Source: JALNXF01 sp964555845
GTDB lineage: Bacteria > Patescibacteriota > Gracilibacteria > BD1-5 > UBA2023
Direction: 5' to 3'
NCBI GenBank assembly: GCA_964555845.1
Contig: CAZKUA010000005.1
Location: 1-64,000, forward strand
DNA: 64,000 nucleotides
Below, piece after piece: positions 1 through 10,081 of the stretch; within the stretch, counting starts at the first letter, position 1, and every line of letters starts with the position of its first letter. The notes below the pieces were generated by a model that searched no databases, was not told the origin of the DNA, and saw only the letters and a list, made by a program, of their open reading frames with translations. Position numbers and translations under genes: made by a program.

Positions 1-2
1 CC

Positions 3-206
3 CACGGAGGTTTCGCCATCTGAATTGACAGACTTATAATGATCCTAAAAAATGAAGAAAGCGTCCGCGAAGTGTTCGCCTTCCCAAAATCCGGTAAAGC
101 CGAAGACACAATGATGAACGCCCCAAGCTACATCGACGAAGTTCAATTGAAGGAACTAGGAATTGATTTGAGAGAGGAAGTGAAGGAAGAGCTTGGACTG
201 AACTAA
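3..206 (+). CDS. aspS: Aspartyl-tRNA synthetase, C-terminal end (partial)
   Basis: This is the last 67 residues of a class II aspartyl-tRNA synthetase, which charges tRNA-Asp; the gene runs off the left edge. The peptide opens HGGFAIGIDRLIMIL, the class II motif 3 with the ATP-binding Arg, and continues VFAFPKSGKAEDTMMNAPS, typical of AspS. The Gly before IDRL is a TGA codon, direct evidence for code 25. The stretch is visibly richer in G+C (many gcc, gtc and atc codons) than most of the window, which may reflect codon selection or transfer. A hairpin terminator follows at once. Confidence 0.93.
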
Positions 207-212
207 ACTTAT

Positions 213-245
213 AAACTCGAAACTTTTTTGTTTCGAGTTTTTTAA
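213..245 (+). terminator. Intrinsic terminator after aspS
   Basis: An 11-bp inverted repeat (aaactcgaaac / gtttcgagttt) with a short loop is followed by a T-run. It starts 7 bases after the aspS stop. Confidence 0.85.
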
Positions 246-269
246 TTTTTAAATAATTATTGAATTTAT

Positions 270-1166
270 ATGTTAGATAAATGAATTATATTTAAAGGCA
301 TATTATCAGAAATAATTTTAGATATTAAAAATATATATAAAGAATTATTTGATTTAAATAAATTAAACCTAAAGATAAAAATCTTTATTACATTATCTAT
401 TATGATATGAATTATTAACCAATATTTTATTTTATACAAATTAAATTTAATTAATTTATTTAACTGGTGACAAGTTTTCTCTGATGCATGTATTTATTGA
501 ATATTAATTTTATTTCCTTTATATATAATATATATTATAATTGCCTATTATACAAAAAAATTTATTATTATATACGAATTCTGAAAAGAATATTTTAAAA
601 ATTACTTAAAATTAATTAAGAAAAATAATAGATTTATAAAATTAAATAATGATATAAAAGAAATGTTTCTTAAATTAAAGGAAACATCAAATGATATATT
701 AGAATTATCAAGAGATATAAATTTTAAAAATTGTATTATTAATTGTAAAAATAAAAAAAGATATTCATGTTTTTTGAAAAGAAGACTTGAAATAATTCAA
801 TTATTAATTAATAATATCTATTTTAAATTTATAAATTTTTATTTTAAAATTAAATTATCTTATTTACTATACAATAAAATTGTATTAAGTTATATAATTT
901 CTTTTATTCTTATAATATTTATTGTATTTTATTATTGAAATATAATATTTAAACAAATTAATAGAATTTTTAATTTAGAAAATGCAAATATATGTTATGT
1001 AAATTTAGACCATGCCTTATATTATGATAATATTCAATATTATAATAATGATAAATGGATTATCTTCTGAAAAGATAATAATTTTTCTGCAATACCAACA
1101 AGTTCTATTTTATTTATTTCAAAAATAGAAAATGAAAAAAATTGTCATTCAAATAAAAATTTTTAA
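270..1166 (+). CDS. Hypothetical integral membrane protein
   Basis: An open frame of 298 aa read with code 25; several in-frame TGA codons (for example MLDKGIIFKG and FNWGQVF) would break it in the standard code. I do not recognise the family. Hydrophobic segments lie near residues 40-60, 75-100 and 200-225, separated by a Lys/Asn-rich stretch. The tail after the last helix is polar and has scattered cysteines. Codon use is extreme: almost all A/T, lower in G+C than the neighbours. A small one-helix peptide follows 12 bases downstream. It could be an orphan gene or part of a mobile patch. The reading frame is plausible but not proven by homology. Confidence 0.6.
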
Positions 1167-1178
1167 CTAATAAACCTT

Positions 1179-1274
1179 ATGTCCCAAGAAAAAATCATAA
1201 CAATTGTATTAATCATAATCTCAATTTGAATAATTGGAAATCTTGTGGTATTATATAGGAATAACAGGAAGTAA
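1179..1274 (+). CDS. Small single-span membrane peptide
   Basis: A 31-aa frame (MSQEKIITIVLIIISIGIIG...) with one hydrophobic helix over residues 6-25 and a basic tail ending RNNRK. One in-frame TGA (Gly17). It lies 12 bases behind the membrane protein gene and may be cotranscribed. The pattern (short, one helix, positive C-end) resembles small membrane regulators or type I toxins, but nothing here identifies a role. Confidence 0.4.
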
Positions 1275-1282
1275 AAAATCTT

Positions 1283-1310
1283 TTGACAAAGTGGGATAAA
1301 AGTATATATT
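1283..1310 (+). promoter_or_regulatory. Sigma70-like promoter for TA pair
   Basis: TTGACA (1283-1288), a 16-base spacer, then TATATT (1305-1310), 33 bases before the antitoxin ATG. Confidence 0.5.
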
Positions 1311-1343
1311 TATACTACTTTTAGTTTATAATTTTTAAGATAT

Positions 1344-1613
1344 ATGAAGACCTCAAGCGTAAAATCATCAGTTACAATTAAATCTGATTTATTTGAAAGG
1401 CTAAAAAAATATGATAACAAATCAAAAATAATAAATGAGGCTTTGTTTATTTTCTTTCAGAGAAAGGATTATTTACAAAAATCAGAAGAAAATTTCTGGA
1501 ATGAAAAAATTCAAGAGTGATTATATGATATAGAAAAATGAGATATTGTGACTATTAATCCAAAATGAGAAAAAATCAATAAAGATATTTTAAATAAAAC
1601 TTTATGGAAATAA
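1344..1613 (+). CDS. Putative type II antitoxin
   Basis: An 89-aa protein that starts MKTSSVKSSVTIKSDLFERL, a short strand-then-helix layout typical of ribbon-helix-helix antitoxins, which bind the operator and neutralise the toxin. The C-terminal half is acidic and mixed, as expected for the toxin-wrapping segment. Three in-frame TGA codons. The stop overlaps the start of the next gene by 10 bases, so the two are translationally linked. A TTGACA/TATATT promoter sits upstream. The call rests mainly on gene order and the partner's RelE-like sequence. Confidence 0.6.
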
Positions 1614-1933
1614 AAAAGACAACTATTTTTAAATTCACAAAAGTATTTAAAAATGAGGTTATTAAAATTTCTCAAAATAAACCAGCTTTAAAAGAAAAAA
1701 TCAATAACTGTATTATTGATTTTCAAGAAAATTGATTTAATTCAAAATACTATAGAAAAAAATTAAAATGATTTAAACAAGAAATTCATGAACTTGAAAT
1801 TTGATGAGATTATAGGATAATAATACAATTGTTAATTAAAGATAATATTTGTTATTTTCTTAATTTTTGAACACATTCTAGTCTGGAATTATCTAGTAAT
1901 AAATCAGTAAAAATTAATATAATTAGAAATTAA
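1604..1933 (+). CDS. RelE/ParE-superfamily toxin
   Basis: A 109-aa protein whose C-terminal half has the RelE-fold pattern: HELEIGGDYRIII, then a hydrophobic strand, then YFLNFGTHSSLEL, which matches the usual 'GDYRI ... GTHDELY' ending of YafQ/HigB/RelE-type ribosome-dependent mRNA interferases. The GG of the GGDYR motif is two consecutive TGA codons. It overlaps the upstream antitoxin by 10 bases. The exact subfamily is not clear. It could be inactive, since catalytic residues vary widely in this family. Confidence 0.72.
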
Positions 1934-1936
1934 GTT

Positions 1937-2662
1937 TTAATCTAAATTCTCTAGTGCATTTTTCGCAGCTTCTTTTTCGGCCTTCTTCTTGCTGGCTCCA
2001 GTTCATTCTCAGATTTTATTTTCTCAGATATATACTCACATAATGTAGGTTTTGTTGTGGTCCAGTCCAGATTCTTCGATAACTCTATAGACTGGGGTAA
2101 TATTTTGTTTTGACTGGATGATTTCTTGGAGATTTGTTTTTGGGTCGATGTGGAGAGAATTTTCGATTATTTGAGATAGTGTAGAAGAAATATATTTATC
2201 TACAAATTTTTTTGAAAATGTAAATCATAGGTCAATGTAAATAGCTCATAAAAACGCCTCTAGCGTGTTTGCGAGAATATAAGGGTTCTCGTTTCACTTT
2301 GTAAGGGTTTCACCTTTTGAGAGTACTATATAATCCTGAAAATTAAGACTTGCAGAAATTGAAGCTAGATTTTTTCATCTAACAATTGCACTTCTTAAAT
2401 CTGTGAGTTCTCATTCTCATTTTGTCGGAAATTTATTAAAAAGAAATTCTGTAATAAGAAGCTCTAAAATTGCATCTCAGAAAAATTCTAATCTCTCGTT
2501 ACTTTCAGTAAAAGTTGAGATTTTTTCATTTAAAATTGATTTGTGAATAAAAGAATTTATGTAGTGAGTTATGTTTTTATAAGGAATTTGAAGATTTAGC
2601 AATAGATTTTTTACTCTCTCTTCAAATTCATCATAATCATACTTAAGACTTTTTTTGATCAT
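1937..2662 (-). CDS. rnc: Ribonuclease III
   Basis: A 241-aa endonuclease that cleaves double-stranded RNA in rRNA and mRNA maturation. The RNase III signature is NERLEFFGDAILELL at about residues 55-69, with the catalytic Glu and Asp; the Gly of this motif is TGA. The C-terminal double-stranded RNA-binding domain ends in GEGTGASKKKAEKEAAKNAL (about 216-235). Length is normal for the family. It is the last gene of an rpmF-nusB-rnc run; nusB overlaps its start by 20 bases, suggesting coupled translation. It ends 4 bases from the convergent toxin gene. Confidence 0.95.
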
Positions 2663-3134
2663 AATTTTTAAAAAATAAGTTTTTATTAGTAATTTTACTT
2701 AGTTCTTTTTTAACTTCAGTCTTACTTTGTTTAAGCGAATTTAGCACTCAATTTATAAAAATTCTTCATTGTGGGTCTGAATAGAGCTTAACTAGTTCCA
2801 GTGCTTCATTTATAGATACATTTTCAGGAACACTATCACATTTTAAATAAAGCATTTCATAAGATGCAATGAATGCTGGAATAATATTTATAACTGACAT
2901 TGATGATATATCAAATTTTGGTGCAAACTTCTCGATTATATAGACTAGCTTCCCTTCATTCTCGATAATTCAAGCAAACATTTCTTCAAAATAAACTTGA
3001 TCTAAAAAACCTAAATTTCATTCATAAAAATTATCCAGAAAAGACTCTTGTAAAAAAGAGTCTTGCAGATTAATTTTTGAATATAAAGCCTGAAATAAGC
3101 AATCTCTTGTTTTATGTCTTGAGATTTTTTGCAT
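2643..3134 (-). CDS. nusB: Transcription antitermination protein NusB
   Basis: A 163-aa protein. The N-terminus SRHKTRDCLFQALY and the C-terminal ISINEALELVKLYS (first residue read as V) followed by FINGVLNSL match NusB, which pairs with S10 (NusE) on boxA RNA to allow rRNA transcription through pauses. The middle is all helical. The C-terminal end is slightly extended (KNLFFKNYDQKKS) and overlaps rnc. It sits 7 bases after rpmF. In-frame TGA codons occupy several positions, including the conserved Gly of PQGRIFINGV. Confidence 0.88.
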
Positions 3135-3141
3135 AATTTTA

Positions 3142-3372
3142 TTAAGCTTTTATTGTAGTTACTTTTTTAGTTTTTCAAACTTTGATAACTTTTCTTCATT
3201 TGTATTCTCCAGTTATAGGAGATGCAAAATGAGCTAATCCAGTAGCATTACCGTCTTTATCGTATTGTAAAGAAGTTTTGTCTAATAATTTTTTTGCTGT
3301 TAATTTTGTCCAGTTACTAGTTCTTCTAGAAGATCTAGATTTTGACATCTTTTTAGTAGGAGAAAAAGTCAT
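3142..3372 (-). CDS. rpmF: Ribosomal protein bL32
   Basis: A 76-aa basic protein starting MTFSPTKKMSKSRSSRRTSN, the hallmark N-terminus of bL32, followed by a short linker and GEYKGRKVIKVGK near the end. The family commonly has a CxxC...C zinc site; no cysteines are seen here, as in many zinc-independent forms. It heads the rpmF-nusB-rnc group. The start is chosen because it gives the usual N-terminus, although the internal Met9 is also possible. Confidence 0.8.
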
Positions 3373-3502
3373 AAATTGTATAATTAATAATAATCTAAAA
3401 TAAAACGAGAAGATTGTATTTAAAAAATCTAAAAAATCAAAATTTTTTTGAAAAAAGTATTAATTATGAATTTATTCAATTAATTGTTATTTCAAAAACT
3501 TA

Positions 3503-3641
3503 CTGTCATTTCGAACGAAGTGAGAAATCCCTTTCTATATAATCTTATTTGCAATAATAAATTTAAGTTTAACTTTTCTTCAATTTTTAGTCTCAAAAGA
3601 TTTGATTTAAAGGGATTTCTCGTTATTACTCGAAATGACAG
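3503..3641. repeat. MITE-like inverted-repeat element, copy 1
   Basis: The ends are inverted: CTGTCATTTCGAACGAAG...GAGAAATCCCTTT on the left and AAAGGGATTTCTC...CGAAATGACAG on the right, about 30 bp each. The middle is about 80 bp and AT-rich, and shares AAGTTTAACTTTTCTT and AAAAGATTTGATTT with the copy at 26843-27030. The whole stretch 3373-3670 holds no gene I can support; apart from this element it is AT-rich spacer. Confidence 0.75.
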
Positions 3642-3670
3642 AACAAGGCATTAAGTTATAGAGATGGAAT

Positions 3671-4234
3671 TTAGTTGACATTATAGATATCAATAAACAT
3701 TAAATTTTTATTTAAAACTGTCCATACACTTTGAATAACAATATCTATATTTTCAATCATAAAATATGGAAAATTAGAATCTTCTCATTTTTCATCAATC
3801 CATTCAAAAATATATTTAATTAATTTTTTATGATTTCACTCATCATTATCTGGAAAATTTAATTCATTTAAAATAAGTTTTTGTATCTTCCCTTCAAGAT
3901 TTAGTTTTTCAAAAGGCAAATCCTTAATTCTAGTTCATTTTGGTAAATCAAAAGTTACATCATATAAAAAATTAGAAATATATAAAGCAACCTCAAAAAA
4001 ACTTTCAGGCAATTCAGGAAATTTGAGTCACAACATATTTTCTTCTCCCATTAAAGACATTAAAGAACTAATCCAATTTTCTCTTTGTTCTAAATTAAGT
4101 AAACCCTCATTTCAAAATGCATTTTCATATCATTTTATAACCCTTCATTTAGTCTTTCAAATCCCACTTATTTTAGAAGGTTTTCTTCTTTTTATTGAAG
4201 AAATTTGAACTATATTTGAAGTAGTTTTATTCAT
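3671..4234 (-). CDS. Hypothetical cytoplasmic protein
   Basis: A 187-aa frame with nine or so in-frame TGA codons. The N-terminus is basic (SSIKRRKPSKISGIGKTKGR), the rest is acidic and probably helical, with no signal peptide or membrane span. I do not recognise a family. It stands alone between an inverted-repeat element and the divergent metG. Continuous coding with a code-25-like Gly distribution supports it being real; function is unknown. Confidence 0.55.
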
Positions 4235-4364
4235 ATTAGAATTACAAAAATACTAAAAGTCAAATTGACTATATTAAAATCATTAAATAAATCAAGTAGA
4301 AATTAAATTATTTGACTTTTTGTGATGAATAGATAATTTATAGGTGTTAATTAAATATTTTAAA

Positions 4365-5858
4365 ATGAAAAAGAAATTTTTTGTCACAACACCTATTTAT
4401 TATGCGAATTGAGTTCCTCATATTGGACACGCTTATTCTAGTCTTGTGGCTGATATTATCGCAAGATACAAGAGACTAAATTGATTTGAGGTAAAATTCT
4501 CAACAGGAGTAGATGAAAATAGTCAAAAGGTAGTAGAAAAGGCATGTGAAGCCTGAATGGAAGTAATGAAATTTCTTGATAAAATGGCTGAAACTCATAA
4601 AAATATCTGGGATTGACTCCATATTTCATATACTGATTTTATAAGAACAACCGAGCCTCGTCATCACAAATTTGTACAAAAAATTCTACAAAAATCTTAC
4701 GAAAATTGAGATATTTATAAATGAACTTATGAGTGACTATATTGCGTCGGTTGTGAGGCATTTAAGATGGAAAAAGAACTGACTCCAGATGGACTTTGTC
4801 CAGATCATCTTACAAAACCAGATAAAATAAAAGAACAAAATTATTTTTTCAAACTCTCAAAATATCAGAAAAAATTAGAGGAATTTTATGCAAAAAATAA
4901 AGATTTTGTCATTCCAGAATATAGATTTAATGAAATGAAAAATTTCTTCAAAGAATGACTAGCTGATTTTTCTATTTCTCGCGAAACTAATAAATTCTGA
5001 ATTCCACTTCCATTTGATAATAGTCAGGTTACTTATGTCTGGTATGATGCACTTTTGAATTATTTAACAGTGTGTCAGTGATGAGATGAGGATTTCTGGC
5101 CAGCAGATTTACATATTGTATGAAAAGAAATTTCAAGATTTCATATTCTTTATTGGCCAGCAATGCTAATTTCAGCCTGATATGAGCTACCAAAAAATAT
5201 ATTAGTGACTGGATTTCTAACTATTGACTGACAAAAAATATCAAAATCAATTTGAAATGTAATAGATCCAGTAGAATTTAGTCAAAAATATAGTCGTGAT
5301 CTAATGCTTCTTTATCTAATTTCTACTTTTCCTATTGGGCAAGATGGGGATTTCTCAGAAGTTCAAGCTGTTACTATTTTTAATGCAAAACTCGCGAATA
5401 ATATTGGGAATTTGTTAAATAGATTTCTCGTACTTTCTCTTAAAATTTGATGAAAAATTAACTGAATTACAGATGAAACTATAGAAAAAGAAAAACTAAA
5501 ACTTATAGAAAAATACAAAATTTCAATGGATAAATATGACCTAAAAACTAGTCTAGAACTTATTTTTGAATTTGGTGATACCCTAAATAAATATCTAGAT
5601 ACCACAAAACCTTGGGAATTAAAAGATAACTCAGAGCTTGAAAAACTAGTTAATATTTTATTCACTCTCGGAGAATGACTCAGAACTATCGCAGTATTAA
5701 TTCATCCATTTTTTTATGAAAAATCAGGAGAAATACTCGAGCGAATTAGTCAGAATAGTCAGGAATTAGTTGAAATTTGAATGGATAAATTTTTAGAGAA
5801 AAAAGCAGGATTTGAAGTGAAAGAAAAATGAGAAGCACTTTATATGAGAATTATTTAA
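4365..5858 (+). CDS. metG: Methionyl-tRNA synthetase
   Basis: A 497-aa class I synthetase that charges tRNA-Met. The HIGH motif is at 19-22 (VPHIGHAYS), the zinc-knuckle begins CVGC near residue 127 with a second Cys in GLCPDH, and the KMSKS equivalent is KISKS near 290 (TIDGQKISKSIGN). It ends without the C-terminal EMAP-like tRNA-binding domain, as in many short bacterial forms. In-frame TGA falls on conserved Gly of NGVPHIG and DGQKISKS. A stretch TTGACT...TAATTT upstream (4312-4339) may be its promoter. It runs in the same direction as the yebC-type gene 72 bases later. Confidence 0.96.
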
Positions 5859-5930
5859 TTTTTTTCTTTACAAACTATTTAAATTTATTAAACTAACTAA
5901 AATTTTAAATTACTAATTATTTTTTATAAT

Positions 5931-6707
5931 ATGTGAAGAGGTCCAGTAATAGAGAGGAAAAGATCACTTACAAATGCACTTAAGTGAAAAGTTTTTACAA
6001 TTCATGCGAAATTAATTGCGATGGCTGCTCAAAAATGATGAGATCCAGATAAAAATCCAACTCTTTTTGATGCGATAGAAAAGGCAAAAAAAGCTAATGT
6101 ACCAAATGATAATATAGCAAGAGCTATAAAAAAATGAACAGGAGAAGATAAATCGTGAGCTCAAATCCAAGAAATATTTTATGAATGATATTGAGTGGGC
6201 TGAGTGGGTATTATAGCCAAAACTTTGACTGATAACAAAAATAGAACTACATCAAGTGTTCGACATATTTTTAATAAATATGGATGAAATTTATGAGAAA
6301 CGTGAGCTGTTTCATCTTTTTGATTTAAATTTATGGGCGTTATTTTAGTTAATTTAAACTGAAAAAAATTAGAAGATATTGAGGAAATTATAATTGAGTC
6401 TGGAGCAGATGATTACTCTCTTGAAGATGAAAATCAAGTAAAAATTATTTCAGAAAAACAAAATATGTGAAATGTTTTAAAATTTCTAAAAGAATCTGGG
6501 CTTGAAATAGCTGAAAATTCTCTAGAGTTTATTCCACAGAATTTTATTTCTATAACTCTCTTTGACAAAGCGGCGAAAATTATTAAACTAATAGAAGATT
6601 TAGAAGAGGATGAAGATGTAGAAAAAGTATGGCACAATTACGATATACCTGATAACTTACAATTACAAGTTATAGAAGCTATGGAAAAAGCTCGTTTTAG
6701 AACCTAG
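5931..6707 (+). CDS. yebC: YebC/PmpR family regulator/translation factor
   Basis: A 258-aa protein. The N-terminus MGRGPVIERKRSLTNALKGK and the conserved NVPNDNIARAIKKGTGE and YEGYGVGGVGI segments define the YebC/PmpR/TACO1 family, linked to transcription control and to translation of proline stretches. The usual 'MAGHSKWANIKHRK' start is modified. Many motif glycines are TGA, giving one of the densest examples of code 25 in the window. TATAAT lies directly before the ATG, too close to act as a -10 for a transcript that includes the full start. Confidence 0.92.
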
Positions 6708-6735
6708 AATATTTTTATTTATTTAATTTTTTATT

Positions 6736-7119
6736 ATGACAACCGAAGAAAACAAAAATCAATTATTTCTTGATTTAGCTTCCGTTCATCCACTTACAGT
6801 TTTTGATGAGGTAGATTTTATTGATTTATTAGAACATTCTCTATCGCTAAATGTTTTTGAAAAAAAGAGAGTTATAGATTCAATTCCAAACCTTAGCCAA
6901 TTTCAAATTGACGAGCTTGTAAAAGTTTTTGTGGATGAAAGAGAAGAATTTAAAAAACTACTTTCTACTGAAGCTGAAGCCATAAAAGAACTTGTAGTAA
7001 AACAAAAAGAATGATGGGAACAATTAAAAGATATGTACATCCAAGAAAATCTTAAAAAATCATCTGAGTGAGAAGATCAAGCCAAAATTGATGATTTAAA
7101 ATCAAGTCTTTGATTATAA
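6736..7119 (+). CDS. Hypothetical acidic helical protein
   Basis: A 127-aa frame with no signal peptide or membrane span. It is mostly acidic with predicted helices; residues 60-110 (DELVKVFVDEREEFKKLL...) look coiled. It follows the yebC-type gene by 28 bases and is probably cotranscribed. Three TGA codons lie in the last third. I do not recognise a family. A REP-like half repeat begins just after the stop. Confidence 0.6.
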
Positions 7120-7140
7120 AAAAAATCGAACTTCTCCTCT

Positions 7141-7170
7141 TGTCATTTCGAGCTTGTCGAGAAATCTATT
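7141..7170. repeat. GTCATTTCGA-type repeat, half copy
   Basis: TGTCATTTCGAGCTTGTCGAGAAATCT is an imperfect hairpin equal to one arm of the element seen at 3503, 23441 and 26843. Confidence 0.6.
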
Positions 7171-7201
7171 TACTTATAAAATACCTTTTAACTTCAATAT
7201 T

Positions 7202-8227
7202 ATGGGAAATTTAAAAATTATAACGGTTATATTTTCGTTATTTGCACTAACTTGAATAACTTATGCGACTGAACTGGATGATATAAAAAGTTCTTTTACT
7301 AATGTTCAAACCTTAATTCAAAAATATGAAGCTAATCTAAAAGCTCTTCAAACTGAGAATGAAACTTTGAAAAAAACTATTTCAGAGTTAGAAACGAGAA
7401 TAAATTCTTTATCTAACCCTCACCCCAACACTCTCCCAAAGGGAGAGGGAGTAATATCTACTCAAACTTGAACAACTCAAAAAGCCTCATCAGTTGAGAA
7501 ATATAATCAAATTATAGATAAGATTAATAATGACTCAGGTAATATTTTTTCAAATAATAATTTAAGTACTAATTCTACAATTTGATTGTTTGAGTTTATT
7601 GAGCCAGATGCGTTTTTTATATCAATTGATGATGGATTAAATCCTACTGGAGTTACTGCATTTAAGACAAAAATTTTGTATAATTATGATAAAAATCTAG
7701 TTTTAAAAGTAAGTTGAATTTTCTCTCTTGATTATAAATCTTGATATTATATTACAAAATTTGGAAAAAATCCTTATGCGAAATCAATTAGAATAAGAGT
7801 GAAAAATCCAAATTATAAATGAAAATTATTACAGGATTCTCAAGTTACTAATTCTTCAAGCACAACTACTACAACTCAAGTTCAACCTGCTCAACCTACA
7901 GTAACTGCAACAACTACAACTCAAACTGTAACTTTTGAAATGGTAAAAAATGCTTATGTTAACAACAAAATTCTTGATATGTTAAAATTATCAAATGAAT
8001 ATATTAAAACTGATTCTAATAATATTGATGTTCTTAGAATGAGATATAGGGGATTTCATATGCTCGGAAAATACGGTGATGCTCTTATTGAAATACAAAA
8101 AATTCAAGAAATTCAATGACCTAATATGAATAAAGTTGTAGCTTGTGATGGTAGTATTATTGCGAAATTAGCAAAAAATAATGATTTATCTAAAACTTAT
8201 CAAGATATTTGTAAAGCAGCTCAATAA
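7202..8227 (+). CDS. Secreted coiled-coil protein with TPR-like tail
   Basis: A 341-aa exported protein. A signal peptide covers residues 1-21 (hydrophobic TVIFSLFALTGITYA). Residues 30-75 form a coiled coil (YEANLKALQTENETLKKTISELETRI). A low-complexity Thr/Gln/Pro linker at about 215-240 leads to a helical end that looks like a tetratricopeptide-type hairpin (YRGFHMLGKYGDALIEIQKI). The segment NPHPNTLPKGEGVIS (about 72-86) is encoded by an inserted palindromic repeat, so it is probably not functional sequence but a tolerated loop. It converges on the prepilin gene with no gap. Function is unknown; a surface role is likely. Confidence 0.75.
7414..7456. repeat. CTCTCCC/GGGAGAG palindromic repeat inside a gene
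   Basis: The segment aaccctcaccccaac, then the hairpin CTCTCCC AAA GGGAGAG, then ggagtaat. It is the same class as the leader hairpins at 17664, 25038 and 61754, in the opposite orientation, but here it is translated in frame. Confidence 0.7.
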
Positions 8228-10051
8228 TTAATTTCAAGGATAAAATACACAACGAATTCATCTGTTAATATCATTTACATTAGATCATTTCCAATCAAAT
8301 AAATCAAGACTAAATATAGGGCGGCTAGCATTATAATCTTGATAGCGACTGGCTGTCCAAAAATAAGTTGCTCAAGTTCAAGCATATGCGCCATTCCATC
8401 ATTGTGCTCAATCCAAATCACTAATATGTCATACTTCATAATCAGCTGGAATTCTCCAACCTGTTCAATAAGTTTCTTCACAAAATGAAGTTCCAGAATT
8501 ATATGCTTGATGAGAAATATATTGAGTAAATCAAGTAGATGTTTTAGTTACATTATTTGGCTCAAATTGTTCCACTCAAGAATAGATTTGTGCTCAATTA
8601 TAAGCAATTGCTCATGTATCTGTATTTCCTGCATATACTAATCTTGGGTCTAGGGTTATAGTATTTAAGGTCAAATCTGTGCTATCACAAGATCCAGTAT
8701 AAGATGTATTTAGAAGTTGACAATAATTAAATGCTGGAGTATTTATGGGGCTTACAAATAGATTATTTGTCTGGTCTTTATTAAAATTAATTTCTGCTCA
8801 AGAATTTGTGATATAAGCTCAAGAATTTGCTGTTCACTCAATTATATTTTCTACATAAGTTGTAGTTTTATTTGGAGATAGTACTATTCCAGTAGACGTT
8901 TCCCACCATTTTTTAGTTGTATTCCATGATATAGTTATAGTGTCTATTTTACCTAAAATATTAGCATCTCTATTAATATACGCATCATTTCAATTCGCAA
9001 ATGTTACTGGAATAGGTGTAACAGTTAGAGTTCTTGTATTATTAATATAACAGTCTCATCAAATAGGGGAGATACTTGTAGTTCAGGTTCAAACAGTCGT
9101 TATTCAAGTTCAACTTATAGTTGCTACTGCAGTATTAGAACTTACATAACTAGTTGGTGAGGTATTACAATTATCTGAGATTGCAACTGGGGTTCAAAGC
9201 TCTACTCAAGTAGCTGACAGAAAAAATGTTGTGTCAAAATTACATGTAATATATTCTAAAGCTCAAACACTATTTAATATTTGGTATTCACCAACTCACA
9301 TACTTTTTCAGGCTTCATAAATTTCCTCACAACTTTTATAATCACTATTTGTACCTAGAATTACTCAGGGCTCAGTTATAATCCCTGTAAATCAAACAGA
9401 TGTTCAATTTGTCTGAGGTAGTAAATCATCAAAATTATAAGGTAGGTTATAACTTCATCAATTTAATACAAAATATTGTCTATTAATACTTCCAGTCGAT
9501 CAAGCAGTTATGATAGCATCATGTATTTCTGCACTTCAAGTATAATTTCAGGCTAAAATTAGAGATGGAAAAAGATATTTTGCTATTGGCTTATAATCTC
9601 AATCCACCAAAGAAGTCTGATTTTTATTTTCAGTAGACTCAAGCGTTAATCATATTTGAAAATTTTGTTTATTTCTCGTAACTGAATATGAATAATATTT
9701 ATCAATTTTTGGGTCTTTAGGCATAGAGTTAATATCACTCACACTTATTTCATTATCAATAATTCATTGAAATACTTGTATATTTTCAGATCAAGAATTG
9801 ATTATATTAAAATAAGAGGACGGCATTGGATAAGATCAATTTTTTTGTTTACTAGATTTTAATCAGGTTATAAGTCTTGAGATATCTGATAATCTCTGAG
9901 TATTTCTAGAACTAGTCAAATTATCGCTTAAACTCAGAAATGACACAGTTAAAAGAATAGCTACAATAGTGATAACTACAATAATCTCAATAAGGGTAAA
10001 ACCTAAGCCAGATTTTACCCCATTATTTTTAAATTGAGCATCTTTATTCAT
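8228..10051 (-). CDS. Large type IV prepilin-like protein with Lcl/DUF1566-like C-terminal domain
   Basis: A 607-aa protein with a classic class III signal: GLGFTLIEIIVVITIVAILL at about residues 16-35, with prepilin peptidase expected to cut at G|FTLIE. It is far longer than major pilins (120-180 aa). The mid part has Ser/Thr/Asn-rich repeats with TGA glycines. The C-terminal about 100 residues contain GTGWRIPADYEVGHI and YFWTASRYQDYN, ending RCVF, the pattern of the Lcl_C/DUF1566 fold, a lectin-like domain often found in adhesins. It is followed upstream (toward higher coordinates) by a second large prepilin, so this may be a minor-pilin or tip-adhesin pair. Confidence 0.85.
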
Positions 10052-10081
10052 AAAAAATAAGAAAATTACTTTTTATATAAA

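Noticed and set aside
5925..5930. TATAAT directly before the yebC-type ATG as its -10 box
   Set aside because: Transcription would start inside the coding region and lose the ATG.
8275..8481. Minus-strand frame with a membrane-like peptide near the prepilin end
   Set aside because: It is a shadow frame inside the DUF1566-like domain of the prepilin gene.
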